A stretch of 64,000 bases of DNA from Paucibacter sp. PLA-PC-4 (GTDB taxonomy: Bacteria; Pseudomonadota; Gammaproteobacteria; Burkholderiales; Burkholderiaceae_C). A model generated the notes under the pieces. It had not been told where the DNA came from, ran no database searches, and saw only the letters and a program-made list of their open reading frames with translations. This document shows, piece by piece, positions 53,114 through 62,216 of this stretch (positions are counted from its first letter, which is position 1; each line of letters opens with the position of its first letter). The stretch covers positions 1-64,000 of the forward strand of contig NZ_JAPFGP010000023.1 of assembly GCF_026241155.1 (NCBI RefSeq). Direction: 5' to 3'. Made by a program: the position numbers and the translations under genes.

Positions 53114-53140
53114 AAAAACCCGTGATCGGCTGATCACGGG
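53112..53140 (-). terminator. Rho-independent terminator after the triple-repeat protein gene
   Basis: A 9-bp stem CCCGTGATC/GATCACGGG (53119-53127 with 53132-53140) is followed on the minus strand by seven T (53112-53118). It lies 39 bases after the minus-strand gene stop at 53179 and can end that transcript; on the plus strand it just follows the 88-residue gene. Confidence 0.88.
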
Positions 53141-53178
53141 CTCCGCCTCGCCCGAGGGCGAGGGTAAGGATGGGAGGG

Positions 53179-53730
53179 TCAGCTCTTGCCGAACTGAGCC
53201 TTGGCGCCGGTGATGCAGGCGCTCTTGGCATCACCTGCCAAAGCGTCGCACTTTTCGACGGCTACCTTGTAGTCGGCATCGCGCTTGTCCTCGGCAGCGT
53301 CCTTGCGCGCCTCGCCGACCTGCTTGCCCAGCTTGGCGTCCGCCATGGCCTTGGTCTCGGCGGCCTTGGCCTCCTTGACGCAAACATCCTTGTCGTTGCC
53401 GGACTTGTCGTCGCACTTTTCCTTGGCCACTTCGTACTCGGCCTTAGCCTTGGTGGTCAACACCTTGGTCTGGTCGGCAGGCTTGCCGCTATGAGCGTAC
53501 TCGAGTTCGGCCAGGGCCACTTTCTCCTTGCCCTTGGCCTGCTCTTCGCAGACATCCTTGGCATTGCCCGACATCGCATCACAGCTGGCCTTCGCGGCCT
53601 TGTACTCAGCGCTGATGCGGGTCTTGCCGGCCTTGTACTCGTCCTTGCTGATGGTGGCGGCCTGGGCCACCGGCAGTGCCAGAAGGGCGGAAATCAACAG
53701 TGCAGATTTGATCTTGAAGGTGGTGTTCAT
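53179..53730 (-). CDS. Periplasmic protein with three Cys-x10-Cys repeats
   Basis: 183 aa from the ATG at 53730; a signal peptide ends PVAQA. The mature protein is helical, rich in Lys, Ala, Asp and Glu, and has three repeats of about 45-55 residues. Each contains Cys, ten residues, Cys: CDAMSGNAKDVC, CDDKSGNDKDVC and CDALAGDAKSAC, each after a tract such as AEYKAAKAS. The even spacing suggests one disulfide per repeat. Role unknown; annotated relatives are called TolA-like only for composition. Divergent from a BON lipoprotein gene, suggesting an envelope-stress role. Confidence 0.85.
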   Translation of the reverse strand: MNTTFKIKSALLISALLALPVAQAATISKDEYKAGKTRISAEYKAAKASCDAMSGNAKDVCEEQAKGKEKVALAELEYAHSGKPADQTKVLTTKAKAEYEVAKEKCDDKSGNDKDVCVKEAKAAETKAMADAKLGKQVGEARKDAAEDKRDADYKVAVEKCDALAGDAKSACITGAKAQFGKS

Positions 53731-53944
53731 CGGGGCGTCCTCTTTGGTTAATGGAGTGAACGCAGTATGCAAATCACCTTGGGCTGAGGCCTAGCGGAGG
53801 AGGCCTCGGCTTGTCGTAGTCGGCGTCCTACATGGTCTGGCGCTGTGCGCCTATGGGCCGATATCGACGAAGTTTTTACAGTGCAGCCATGGCTTGTCGC
53901 AGCGCTGCGCAGTCCACCGCCCTCACCACTCCAAGGAGATTCTC

Positions 53945-54259
53945 ATGACCATTCGCCACAACTTCGCCATCGTCCTGACCACGCTGGCCTTGCTCGCCAC
54001 GACCGGCTGCGCTGTCACGCGCGGGCAGGAATCAGTCGGCGCCTACGTCGACGACGCGGCCATCACCACGGCCGTCAAGGCCCGCTTCGTCGACAACACC
54101 AATGTCGCGGCCTCGGCCATCAGCGTCGAGACGATGAAGGGCACCGTGATGCTGTCGGGCTTTGCGAAGAGCAGCACCGAGAAGAGCACCGCCGAAGCAC
54201 TCGCCTGGAAGGTCAACGGCGTCAAGGCGGTCAAGAACGAGATCACCGTTCGCCCGTAA
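53945..54259 (+). CDS. BON-domain lipoprotein
   Basis: 104 aa with a lipobox ending in Cys22 (LLATTGC) and one BON domain (residues about 35-104: DDAAITTAVKARFVDNTNVA and GTVMLSGFAKSSTEKS). BON proteins such as OsmY and DolP bind lipid or stabilise the outer membrane. An AAGGAG ribosome site precedes the ATG. Divergent from the triple-repeat periplasmic gene. Confidence 0.92.
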   Translation: MTIRHNFAIVLTTLALLATTGCAVTRGQESVGAYVDDAAITTAVKARFVDNTNVAASAISVETMKGTVMLSGFAKSSTEKSTAEALAWKVNGVKAVKNEITVRP

Positions 54260-54280
54260 GGCCGCATGACGGCGCTTGAC

Positions 54281-55615
54281 TCAGTCATCGGGAGCCGAGA
54301 CCGGGGCTGGGTTGCGTCGTCGGCACTGACGCCAGGCCAGATAGGTTTGCATCAACGGCTGGGCCGTCACCCCATGGGCAACGATGGAAGCCACGACGGT
54401 CCACAGGGTCAGTGATAGCAGAGTCTCGGCCACCGGCCCGGTGACGCCGGCATCCAGCGCATAAAGCAGATAGAAGACCGAACCGATACCGCGGATGCCG
54501 AACCAGCCGATCATGCCGCGTAGCGGCGCCGTCAGCCCCTCTCCGAGGGTCGCGCCCAGCGCCGAAAGCGGTCGCAGCAGCAGGATCAGCAAGGGGACGA
54601 ACCACCAGACCGCAGGCAACGGCTTGGCATAGGCCAGCATCGCCCCGACCAGCAGCACCAGCGTCAGCTCGGCGAGCTTTTCCAGCTGTTTGTTGAAACC
54701 CTGCACCGCATCGCGCATCGTCGCGCTGGCGTGGTGGGAATGGGTAGCCAGCGTGTCGTAGGAATGGCCGGCCGAGTCGAGCGGCGGCGCCAGCGGCCGG
54801 CTCTGCGGCCGGGGTCGTTCACGCACCCGCTGCAAGGCCATGCCGGCGGCGAACACAGCCAGAAAACCCGAGCTGTGACTCAGCAAGGCCACGCCGTTGG
54901 CCAGACCTAGCAGACCCAGGCCCAAGAAGACATCGAGCCCTATCGCCTCCTGGTGACGGCTGCGCAGATAGACCACCACCCAGCCGGTGGCCGCGCCCAA
55001 TGCCGCGCCAATCGCGACACCGCCCAGCGTGGCCCATAGCAGGTCCAGCGCCCACCAGCGCCAGCCCCCCTCACCCAGCTCGTGCAGGCCCAGCAAACCC
55101 AGCCCGAGCATCACGAATGGGAATGCCGCGCCATCATTGAGTCCGCCCTCGCCGGCCAGGGTGAAGCCCAGCCGCTCCGGGTCGGTGCCGGCGTCCGACG
55201 GGAGATCGGAGGCCAGCACGGGATCGGTCGGTGCCAGCATCGCGCCTAGCAGCACGGCCGCGCCCACCGGCAGCTCGAGCAGCCAGACGCCGACCAAGGT
55301 CACCATCAACACCATCGCACTCATCGACACAAAAGCCAGCCGCAGCGGCAGCCGCCAACGCCGGTCGCGCAGCGGCACACCCAGGCGCAGCCCGACTGCA
55401 AACAGCGAGATCAGCAGGCCCAGCTCGGCCAGATGCATCAGCGCGCCGGCATGGGCCTGCGGATCGGGGCGCAGCACATCGATGCCATCCGGCCCCAGCG
55501 CACAGCCGAGCGAGAGATACACCATCGCGCTGCTCAGCGGCAGCCGGCCCAGCAAGGTGCCGGCCAGCACCATGGTGATCAGCAGCACGCCAACAAACAA
55601 GGACCAGAACTGCAT
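54281..55615 (-). CDS. CPA1-family sodium/proton antiporter
   Basis: 444 aa with about 12 membrane segments. Two conserved motifs are APTDPVLASDL and GEGGLNDGAAFPF, with Thr-Asp and Asn-Asp pairs at the transport core of NhaP-like antiporters. A short hydrophilic loop near residue 280 has a Arg/Pro-rich stretch and His-x-His. It is convergent with the BON lipoprotein gene. Cation choice is not readable. Confidence 0.9.
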   Translation of the reverse strand: MQFWSLFVGVLLITMVLAGTLLGRLPLSSAMVYLSLGCALGPDGIDVLRPDPQAHAGALMHLAELGLLISLFAVGLRLGVPLRDRRWRLPLRLAFVSMSAMVLMVTLVGVWLLELPVGAAVLLGAMLAPTDPVLASDLPSDAGTDPERLGFTLAGEGGLNDGAAFPFVMLGLGLLGLHELGEGGWRWWALDLLWATLGGVAIGAALGAATGWVVVYLRSRHQEAIGLDVFLGLGLLGLANGVALLSHSSGFLAVFAAGMALQRVRERPRPQSRPLAPPLDSAGHSYDTLATHSHHASATMRDAVQGFNKQLEKLAELTLVLLVGAMLAYAKPLPAVWWFVPLLILLLRPLSALGATLGEGLTAPLRGMIGWFGIRGIGSVFYLLYALDAGVTGPVAETLLSLTLWTVVASIVAHGVTAQPLMQTYLAWRQCRRRNPAPVSAPDD

Positions 55616-55730
55616 GAGCGAGAAATGAATGCCGAGTGTCGATCAAGCATGAAGCCCGGCGCGGTGGCCGTCTGTGCTGCAGCACGCATAGCGCCAGCGC
55701 GCTCGCGGCCAAATGCGCTACCGTCGCGGC

Positions 55731-56234
55731 ATGAACGACACCAGCGCACCCCCCAACCGCATGCACAGCATCTCCAGCCTGTTCGAGCCCGAGTTCAGCC
55801 AGCGCCTGTGCGAGATCTTCGAGCAGCACATCGCCTTCAACCAGGTGCTGGGTCTGCGCATCGATAGCCTGGAAGCCAATCTGGTCAAGGCACATATCAC
55901 GATGCGCCCCGAGCTGATCGGACATTTCACCCACCAGCGCCTGCATGGGGGTGTGATCAGCGCCACCCTCGATGCGATGGGCGGGCTTGCCGTAATGGCG
56001 GCGACCGGCGCGCGCCATATGGATGAGGCGCCGCTGGCCCGGCTGGCGCGCTTCGGCAAGCTCGGCACCATCGATCTGCGCATCGACTACCTGCGCCCGG
56101 CTACGGGCCCACGCTTCCATGCCACAGCCGAGGTGCTGCGCTTGGGCAGCCGCGTGGCTTCCACCCGCATGGAGTTCAAGGACGCCGAGGGCCGCCTGCT
56201 CAGCAGCGGCGCCGGCGCCTACATCGTCTCCTGA
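55731..56234 (+). CDS. PaaI-like hotdog-fold thioesterase
   Basis: 167 aa from the ATG at 55731. A hotdog domain has HQRLHGGVISATLDAMGGLA near residue 65 with the His-Gly-Gly of PaaI-type thioesterases, then GTIDLRIDYLRPATG and VASTRMEFKDAEGRLLSSG. It likely hydrolyses acyl-CoA; the chain is unknown. Single gene, divergent from the antiporter and convergent with the next gene. Confidence 0.87.
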   Translation: MNDTSAPPNRMHSISSLFEPEFSQRLCEIFEQHIAFNQVLGLRIDSLEANLVKAHITMRPELIGHFTHQRLHGGVISATLDAMGGLAVMAATGARHMDEAPLARLARFGKLGTIDLRIDYLRPATGPRFHATAEVLRLGSRVASTRMEFKDAEGRLLSSGAGAYIVS

Positions 56235-56243
56235 GCGGGTGGC

Positions 56244-56831
56244 CTACTTCTTGGCTAGCGCGTCGGCCTTCTTCTCGAAGGGCAGCAAGTCGCTGGGCAA
56301 GACCTTTAGCAAGCCCAGGCAAGCCCCCTTGGACTCGGTGAACTTGTTCAGCTCGCCCATCTCGCAGCGGTCGCCGCCATGCACCTGCAGCTTGGCGATC
56401 TCGCCGCAGCCGATGCCGGCGAACTGCAGCGCACGGCGATGTTCGTCCCCCGGCCGCACCGGCCCGAAGCCAGTCAGCTGGGTCATATAGGCGACATCGT
56501 TGGCGCGCAGCACGGTGAAGTCGGGTACCACGCTGCGAATCTCGTAGTCCAACTTGTTGCTCAAGGCCAGCTCGAAGCGGCAACCGCCGGGCGCCTCGAT
56601 GCGCCGCTCCAACCGCAGCTCGGCCTGCAGCACCGGCTTGGCCGGCGCCGCCGAGGCAGCAGGCGCCGCAGACGCGGTCGCATCGACATAACGCCAGCTG
56701 CCGTCATCCTTGAGCAGGATGCGCCGACCCTGCTCGTCCTTCAGTTCGAAGTCGGCCAGCGCGCCTGCAGCCAGCGCGGCAAGCCCGGCGGCGACCAGCG
56801 CCGCGCGCAGGCCTTTTACTGTCTCGATCAT
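56244..56831 (-). CDS. Hypothetical periplasmic protein (195 aa, DUF3157-like N-terminus)
   Basis: An N-terminal signal-like segment (LRAALVAAGLAALAAGALAD) is followed by FELKDEQGRRILLKDDGSWR, the short beta motif of DUF3157-type proteins, a Pro/Ala linker, and a C-terminal domain with four Cys (GGCRF, GIGCGE, GDRCEM, KGACLG). Function unknown. It is 9 bases from the thioesterase stop, convergent. Confidence 0.72.
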   Translation of the reverse strand: MIETVKGLRAALVAAGLAALAAGALADFELKDEQGRRILLKDDGSWRYVDATASAAPAASAAPAKPVLQAELRLERRIEAPGGCRFELALSNKLDYEIRSVVPDFTVLRANDVAYMTQLTGFGPVRPGDEHRRALQFAGIGCGEIAKLQVHGGDRCEMGELNKFTESKGACLGLLKVLPSDLLPFEKKADALAKK

Positions 56832-56937
56832 GCGAAGTTCCGTCCCGGTTGTTTTCAGTGGATAGCATAGTAGCGGGCTCGCCGCGGAGGCTCGAAAGCC
56901 CGCCCCAGGCGCTCTGGCGGCTTGGCATAAAGTCGTA

Positions 56938-58038
56938 ATGACCCCTTCCGATGCCGACCATGCCAGACGCGCCCCTCACCCCGCATCGCGTTCACCCGCC
57001 TCCGCCGAGCAAGCCCTGCAGCTGCTTGAGCAGGCCGATGCCGCGTTGGCCAGGCAGGAATGGTCGGTGGCACTGGCGCTGGCCACGCAGGCCCTGAGTC
57101 CCACGCTGCTCGACAGGCAGCGCGCCCAGGCCCTGCTGATGCAGGCCCGCGCCCATTGGCAGATGGGTGCGCTCTGGCAAGTCTATCTGCCGGCGCTGGA
57201 AGTGGGTCGGCTCGGACGGCTTTGCGGCAACGCCCGCACCGAGGTCGATGGTCTGAGCCTAGCCGCTTTTGCGTTAGCCGAGCTTGGGCTGGCCGACGAG
57301 GCCAGGCTCATCAGCCTGGATGCCCTGGCCGCCGCCAGCGATTCGGCCGAGTTGCTGCCGCGTGCGCTCAGCTGCGCCGCCCATGTACATGCCCGGCTCG
57401 GCGATGTCAGCCATGCCGAGCTGATGCATATGCGGGCCATCTCGCTGGCCCGTGAGGCGCACGACGCCAATCTGCTGGCGCTGGCCTTCATCAATCTGCT
57501 GCTGTCGCTAGGCCTGGCCAGCGAGGAGTTGCTCCATGGCCCCGGTGAGGCGGCCGCACAGATCGCGCTGGTCCGTGCGCCGCGCTTCCTAGCCCAGGCC
57601 AGCGGCCTGCTGGCCGACGAGCGCCTGCCGGCCAGTACGCAGGCGGGCCTGCAGCTCGCCGCCGGGCATCTGGCCCTGTTATGCGGTCGCCTCGATCAGG
57701 CCCAGCCCTGGTTGACCGCCGCCCATCGTCGGTACTGCCTGCAAGGCACGGGTTACAACCGTCTGGCCGCCGAGCAAAGCCTGGCAGAGTCGGCGCTGCG
57801 GCAAGGGCGCCCCGCGGAGGCCCTGGGCTGGCTGAGCGAGCTGCTGGCCCCCGAGCCAGGCCGCAGTAGCTTCAGTCTGCGCCTACCGAGCTTGCGTACC
57901 GCGCGGGCCTGCCATCGGGCGCTTGGCAATGCCGAAATCGAGCGCACGCTGGCCTTGGAACTGGATGAGTTGCTGCGGGCTCGCCAGGCGATGCGGGAGC
58001 AAGCACTGGGTGTGCTGCACCGGCCCGAGCTGCCCTGA
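56938..58038 (+). CDS. TPR-like solenoid protein of unknown function
   Basis: 366 aa built of helical pairs with a repeating TPR-like pattern, for example EQADAALARQEWSVALALAT, LAELGLADEARLISLDALAA and LGDVSHAELMHMRAISLARE. There is no signal peptide and no catalytic motif. The architecture and the final helix (ELLRARQAMREQALGVLH) resemble the sensor half of TPR-GGDEF proteins, but no GGDEF domain follows in any frame before the next gene. It could be a complete scaffold protein or a reduced relative. Confidence 0.75.
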   Translation: MTPSDADHARRAPHPASRSPASAEQALQLLEQADAALARQEWSVALALATQALSPTLLDRQRAQALLMQARAHWQMGALWQVYLPALEVGRLGRLCGNARTEVDGLSLAAFALAELGLADEARLISLDALAAASDSAELLPRALSCAAHVHARLGDVSHAELMHMRAISLAREAHDANLLALAFINLLLSLGLASEELLHGPGEAAAQIALVRAPRFLAQASGLLADERLPASTQAGLQLAAGHLALLCGRLDQAQPWLTAAHRRYCLQGTGYNRLAAEQSLAESALRQGRPAEALGWLSELLAPEPGRSSFSLRLPSLRTARACHRALGNAEIERTLALELDELLRARQAMREQALGVLHRPELP

Positions 58039-58077
58039 TCGCTACGCGGCCAGACGCTGTGGTGGAGAATGCCGGCC

Positions 58078-58554
58078 ATGGCTTTCCGACCCCTTCCCCT
58101 TCCCGCTGGCGTGGCCGGCCAGCTCTGGCTGCAATCCATGCCCGGCCGTCTGGAGTCTTTCGGCAGCTTTCTAGACGAGGCTCGCGCCCGCAGCCTCAGC
58201 CTGGTGGTCTGCCTCAATCCGCTCGAAGAAGTAGCCCAGCTGTCGCCCGCCTATCACAAGGCGATAGCCGAGGGCAGATTGCCGTTTCGCTGGCAGCACC
58301 TGCCGATGCGCGATTTCGGCCTGGGCGCTGACCCGAGCGCTTTCGCCAAGGGCGTGGAGCTGCTGCAGCACAGCCTGGTGCTCGGTGACCGCGCGCTGCT
58401 GCACTGCGCGGCGGGCATCGGTCGCACCGGCACGGTCGCGGCCTGCGTGCTGAAAGCCCTGGGCCTGCCGACCGAGCAAGCGCTGGCAGCGGTGCGCGCT
58501 GCCGGCTCCAACCCGCAGTCGGCCTTGCAATCGGGTTGGATCGAGCAGTTCTGA
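58078..58554 (+). CDS. Dual-specificity/tyrosine phosphatase-like protein
   Basis: 158 aa from the ATG at 58078 (GGAG ribosome site with 10-base spacing; an ATG at 58069 sits too close to it). The catalytic loop is HCAAGIGRTG with Cys110 and Arg116, and Asp79 in MRDFGLG is a likely general acid. The fold fits small PTP/DSP enzymes. Target unknown. Its stop overlaps the pseudouridine synthase start (TGATG). Confidence 0.87.
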   Translation: MAFRPLPLPAGVAGQLWLQSMPGRLESFGSFLDEARARSLSLVVCLNPLEEVAQLSPAYHKAIAEGRLPFRWQHLPMRDFGLGADPSAFAKGVELLQHSLVLGDRALLHCAAGIGRTGTVAACVLKALGLPTEQALAAVRAAGSNPQSALQSGWIEQF

Positions 58555-59153
58555 TGAAGGTGCTGCACGCCGACGAGGGACTGATCGTCGTCAACAAGCC
58601 CGCCGGGCTGCTATCGGTTCCCGGCCGAGGCGCGGACAAGCAGGACTGCGCGGTCCACCGGCTGCAGCAGAGCTACCCAGAGGCGCTGACCGTGCACCGG
58701 CTCGATATGGCGACCTCGGGCCTGCTGCTGTTCGCGCGCGGTGCGGCGATGCAGCGCGCGCTGAGCCTGGACTTCGCCGAGCGCCGCGTCGCCAAGCGCT
58801 ACATCGCCTTGCTGCAGGGTCGGCTCGACACTGGCGGCGCCTGGGCCGAGATCGATCTGCCGCTGAGTGCCGATTGGCCGAACCGACCGCGCCAGAAGGT
58901 CAATGCCATCAGCGGCAAGCCCTCGCTGACGCGCTACCGCAGCCTCGCACACGACGGCGACCAGACGCGGGTTGAGCTGGAGCCCATCACAGGCCGCTCA
59001 CACCAGCTGCGCGTACACATGCTGGCGCTGGGCCATGCCATCGTCGGCGACGCGCTCTACGGTGGCCCAGCCGCTCCAAGGCTCTTTCTGCACGCCTGCC
59101 ATCTGACGCTGCCCACGCGCGCGCTCAGCCTTGATTGCCCACCGGAATTCTGA
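58554..59153 (+). CDS. RluA-family pseudouridine synthase
   Basis: 199 aa. The catalytic Asp51 lies in HRLDMATSG, with LIVVNKPAGLLSVPG ahead and the RSHQLRVHMLALGHAIVGD block near residue 150. No S4 domain is present, as in RluA itself (23S rRNA 746 and tRNA 32); the exact target is not decided here. The ATG at 58554 gives the family start MKVLHADEGL. Confidence 0.92.
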   Translation: MKVLHADEGLIVVNKPAGLLSVPGRGADKQDCAVHRLQQSYPEALTVHRLDMATSGLLLFARGAAMQRALSLDFAERRVAKRYIALLQGRLDTGGAWAEIDLPLSADWPNRPRQKVNAISGKPSLTRYRSLAHDGDQTRVELEPITGRSHQLRVHMLALGHAIVGDALYGGPAAPRLFLHACHLTLPTRALSLDCPPEF

Positions 59154-59159
59154 AACCCC

Positions 59160-59762
59160 ATGAGCGCCCTGCATTCACCAGCCGCCGACCGCAACAAACA
59201 GCCCATCCTCGACGCACTGCTGACGCTACTGCCACCCACCGGCACTGCGCTGGAGATCGCCAGCGGCAGCGGCCAACATCTGGCCCATTTCGCCGCCGCG
59301 CTCCCTGGCTGGGACTGGCAGGGCTCGGACCCTGACGAGCAGGCGCTGGCCTCGATCGCCGCCTGGCGGCCCGAAGGCCGCGAACCGCTGCGTCTGGACG
59401 TGAACCAGCGGGCCTGGCCCTTGCCGCCCAGTCATCAGGCGCTGGATCTGATCTATTGCGCCAATATGCTACACATCTCCCCCTGGTCTAGCTGCGCGGC
59501 CCTGATGCAAGGCGCCGCTCGCCATCTGCACCCGGACGGTCTGCTGCTGGTCTACGGCCCTTTTCTGGTGCCAGGTCTTGCCACTGCGGCGAGCAACCTT
59601 GCCTTCGATGCCGATCTGCGCGCGCGCAATTCCGCCTGGGGCTTGCGCGATCTCGAGGCCGTGCAGCGGCAGGCCGAGGAAGCCGGGCTGGACTTGCGGG
59701 AGTACCGCTCGCTGCCGGCCAACAATCTGCTTTTGATCTTCAACAGGAATCCTCAGCCATGA
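59160..59762 (+). CDS. DUF938 SAM-dependent methyltransferase-like protein
   Basis: 200 aa. The Rossmann methyltransferase motif ALEIASGSGQHLAHFAAALP, the IYCANMLHISPW block and the conserved opening SPAADRNKQPILDALL mark DUF938. Substrate is unknown. It starts 6 bases after the pseudouridine synthase stop and overlaps the SDR gene by four bases. Confidence 0.92.
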   Translation: MSALHSPAADRNKQPILDALLTLLPPTGTALEIASGSGQHLAHFAAALPGWDWQGSDPDEQALASIAAWRPEGREPLRLDVNQRAWPLPPSHQALDLIYCANMLHISPWSSCAALMQGAARHLHPDGLLLVYGPFLVPGLATAASNLAFDADLRARNSAWGLRDLEAVQRQAEEAGLDLREYRSLPANNLLLIFNRNPQP

Positions 59763-60496
59763 AGCTCTACATCATCACCGGCGCCTCGCGCGGCATGGGT
59801 GAGGCCATCGCCCGCCAGTTGATCTCGCCCGAGAATCTCGTCATCGGCATCTCACGCCGGCGCAGCGCCAGCCTGCCTTGCGGGCCTGGCCTTGAGCAAT
59901 GGGAGCAGGACCTCGCCGAGCCGCTGGACGCGGCCGAGCGCCTGCAGGCCTGGCTGGCGGTGCAGGAGCCGGCCCGCTTCAGCCACGCAGCCTTGATCAA
60001 CAACGCCGGCGTGATCACGCCGCCCGGCCCGATCGACGCGGTGCCACTGGCAGAGCTATCGGGTGCGCTGCGGGTCGGGCTGGAGGCCACACTGCTGCTG
60101 TCCAGCGCCTTCTTGCGCGCGACGCGGCACTGGGCGGCCGACAAGCGGCTGCTGAACATCTCCTCCGGCCTGGGGCGGCGGGCCATGGCCGGCAGCGCAC
60201 CCTACTGCGCGGCCAAGGCCGGCATGGACAATTTGTCGCGCGCTATCGCGCTGGACGAAGCCGGCCGCGAGCATGGGACCCGCGTCGTGTCGTTGGCGCC
60301 GGGCATTATCGACACCGAGATGCAGGGCCAGTTGCGAGCCGGCGATCCGGCCTCCTTTCCCGACCAGCCGCGCTTTGCCGCCTTCAAAGCCGAGGGCCAG
60401 CTAGACAGCCCCGAGGCCGCCGCCGCCAAGGTGCTGCGCTATCTGGCGCGGGCAGATTTCGGCAGCACGGTGCTGGCTGATGTGCGGGAAGCCTGA
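59759..60496 (+). CDS. Short-chain dehydrogenase/reductase
   Basis: 245 aa NAD(P)-dependent oxidoreductase. The nucleotide site is TGASRGMGEAIAR near residue 7, NNAGVI near 83, and the catalytic Tyr and Lys are in PYCAAKAGM near 150, with Ser in NISSG upstream. Overall it resembles sepiapterin reductase-like SDRs. Last gene of the phosphatase-pseudouridine synthase-DUF938-SDR run; convergent with the chemoreceptor gene. Confidence 0.93.
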   Translation: MKLYIITGASRGMGEAIARQLISPENLVIGISRRRSASLPCGPGLEQWEQDLAEPLDAAERLQAWLAVQEPARFSHAALINNAGVITPPGPIDAVPLAELSGALRVGLEATLLLSSAFLRATRHWAADKRLLNISSGLGRRAMAGSAPYCAAKAGMDNLSRAIALDEAGREHGTRVVSLAPGIIDTEMQGQLRAGDPASFPDQPRFAAFKAEGQLDSPEAAAAKVLRYLARADFGSTVLADVREA

Positions 60497-60507
60497 GCGG
60501 GGGCGCG

Positions 60508-62040
60508 TCAGGTCTTGAACACCGCGACCGCCTGACCAAGACTCTCTGCCTGTAGCCGCAGGCTCTCGGCGGCGGCTGCCGACTCCTCGACCAGCGCGGC
60601 ATTCTGCTGGGTCACCTGGTCCATCTGCATCACCGCATTGCTGACCTGGTCGATGCCCTGGCTCTGCTCTTTGCTTGCCATGCTGATCTCGGAGATCAGC
60701 GTCGTGACGCTCTGCACTTGGGCCAGCAAATCGGTCATCGTGCGGCCGGCGTCCTGCACCTGGGCCGCGCCGGCCTCTACGCGCGCGGCGCTGGCCGAGA
60801 TCAACTGTTTGATCTCCTTGGCCGCGTCGGCCGAGCGACCGGCCAGCGTACGCACCTCGCCGGCCACGACCGCAAAGCCACGTCCCTGTTCGCCGGCGCG
60901 GGCGGCTTCGACAGCCGCATTCAGTGCCAGGATATTGGTCTGGAAGGCGATGCCGTCGATCACGCCGATGATGTCGCCGATCTTGCGCGACTGCTCGCTG
61001 ATGCCCTCCATGGTCTGCACCACCCCCTGCACCGCCGCACCGCCGCGCTGGGCCACGGCTGACGCGCTGTCGGCCAGCCGGCTTGCTTCGGCGGCGGTGC
61101 TGGAATTCTGCTTGACGGTCGAGGTGAGCTGCTCCATCGAGGCCGCCGTTTCCTCCAGGCTGCTGGCCTGCTCTTCGGTGCGCTGGCTCAGGTCCATGCT
61201 GCCCCGGGCGATCTCGGACGAGCCGCTGCTGATCGATTCCGCACAGTCGCGCACCTGGGACACCATGACCAGCAAGCTGGCGTTCATGGTCTTCAGCGCC
61301 GCCATCAGTTGGGCGGTCTCGTCCTTGCCTTCGACCTCGATCTGGGTGCGCAGATCGCCGCCGGCCACGGCGGCGGCCACCTGCACCGCCGCCGACAAGG
61401 GCCGGATGATCGAGCGAACTATCAGCCAAGCGCCCCAGGCGGTGGCACTCAGCACCAGCGCAAAGATCAGCAGGCTGCGCCAAATCATGGTGTTGAACGT
61501 TTGCTGGCTGGCCTCGTACTCGGACTCGGCCACCTTGAGCTGCAGATCGGTCAACGCCAGCAAGATCTCAGCCACCGGATCGATGGCCGGATACATCTGC
61601 TCGGCGGCATAGACCGCCATGCCGGGCTTGTCACCCGCACGCGCCAGGGCCAGCAGACGCTGGCCGGCCACATCGGCAAGCTTCATACTGGCCTCGGCCT
61701 TGCGCACCAACGCGGCTTCTTCCACCGTCAGCCGGGTCTCGGTATAGGCCTTCCAGTTCTTGACGATGATCTGATTGTTATCCTCTATGGTCTTGACGGT
61801 AGCCGGCGGCGTCAGCCCGCCATCACGCATCTTGTGGGCCGCGTCCACATAACCAACCGCATAGGCATCAGCGACCAGCTTCAGTTGTTTGAGAGGGACC
61901 ACCCGGTCTTGGTAGGTCGCACCAAGCCTCCGGTTGGCCTCATGCAGGCGCAACAAGCTATTGCCCACCGAAGCCGCCAGCAACAAGAGCATCAGGGCCA
62001 CCAGGGCGGCGAGGCGGGCGCGTATGCTTATCGCATTCAT
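60508..62040 (-). CDS. Methyl-accepting chemotaxis protein
   Basis: 510 aa from the ATG at 62040. A membrane helix ([20 protein letters not shown]), a four-helix periplasmic sensor (about 35-185, with [20 protein letters not shown]), a second membrane helix near 195, a HAMP domain and a long signalling coiled coil with hairpin tip [20 protein letters not shown] are in order. No C-terminal CheR-binding pentapeptide is seen. Ligand unknown. Confidence 0.94.
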   Translation of the reverse strand: MNAISIRARLAALVALMLLLLAASVGNSLLRLHEANRRLGATYQDRVVPLKQLKLVADAYAVGYVDAAHKMRDGGLTPPATVKTIEDNNQIIVKNWKAYTETRLTVEEAALVRKAEASMKLADVAGQRLLALARAGDKPGMAVYAAEQMYPAIDPVAEILLALTDLQLKVAESEYEASQQTFNTMIWRSLLIFALVLSATAWGAWLIVRSIIRPLSAAVQVAAAVAGGDLRTQIEVEGKDETAQLMAALKTMNASLLVMVSQVRDCAESISSGSSEIARGSMDLSQRTEEQASSLEETAASMEQLTSTVKQNSSTAAEASRLADSASAVAQRGGAAVQGVVQTMEGISEQSRKIGDIIGVIDGIAFQTNILALNAAVEAARAGEQGRGFAVVAGEVRTLAGRSADAAKEIKQLISASAARVEAGAAQVQDAGRTMTDLLAQVQSVTTLISEISMASKEQSQGIDQVSNAVMQMDQVTQQNAALVEESAAAAESLRLQAESLGQAVAVFKT

Positions 62041-62216
62041 GAGGTGGACCTTATCGACCGGGCGCATGTCATTTGTAATTGCTATCGCACCCAACAGCAT
62101 CCCTATCAGGCATATCGGCCCCAGCAAGGCATACTGAAACCCTGACTCCCCGGGGACCGGGCTTGAAATGCCCGACTGAGCCCCCAGCTTCGAACCGTTT
62201 CTACAGGAGATATTGC

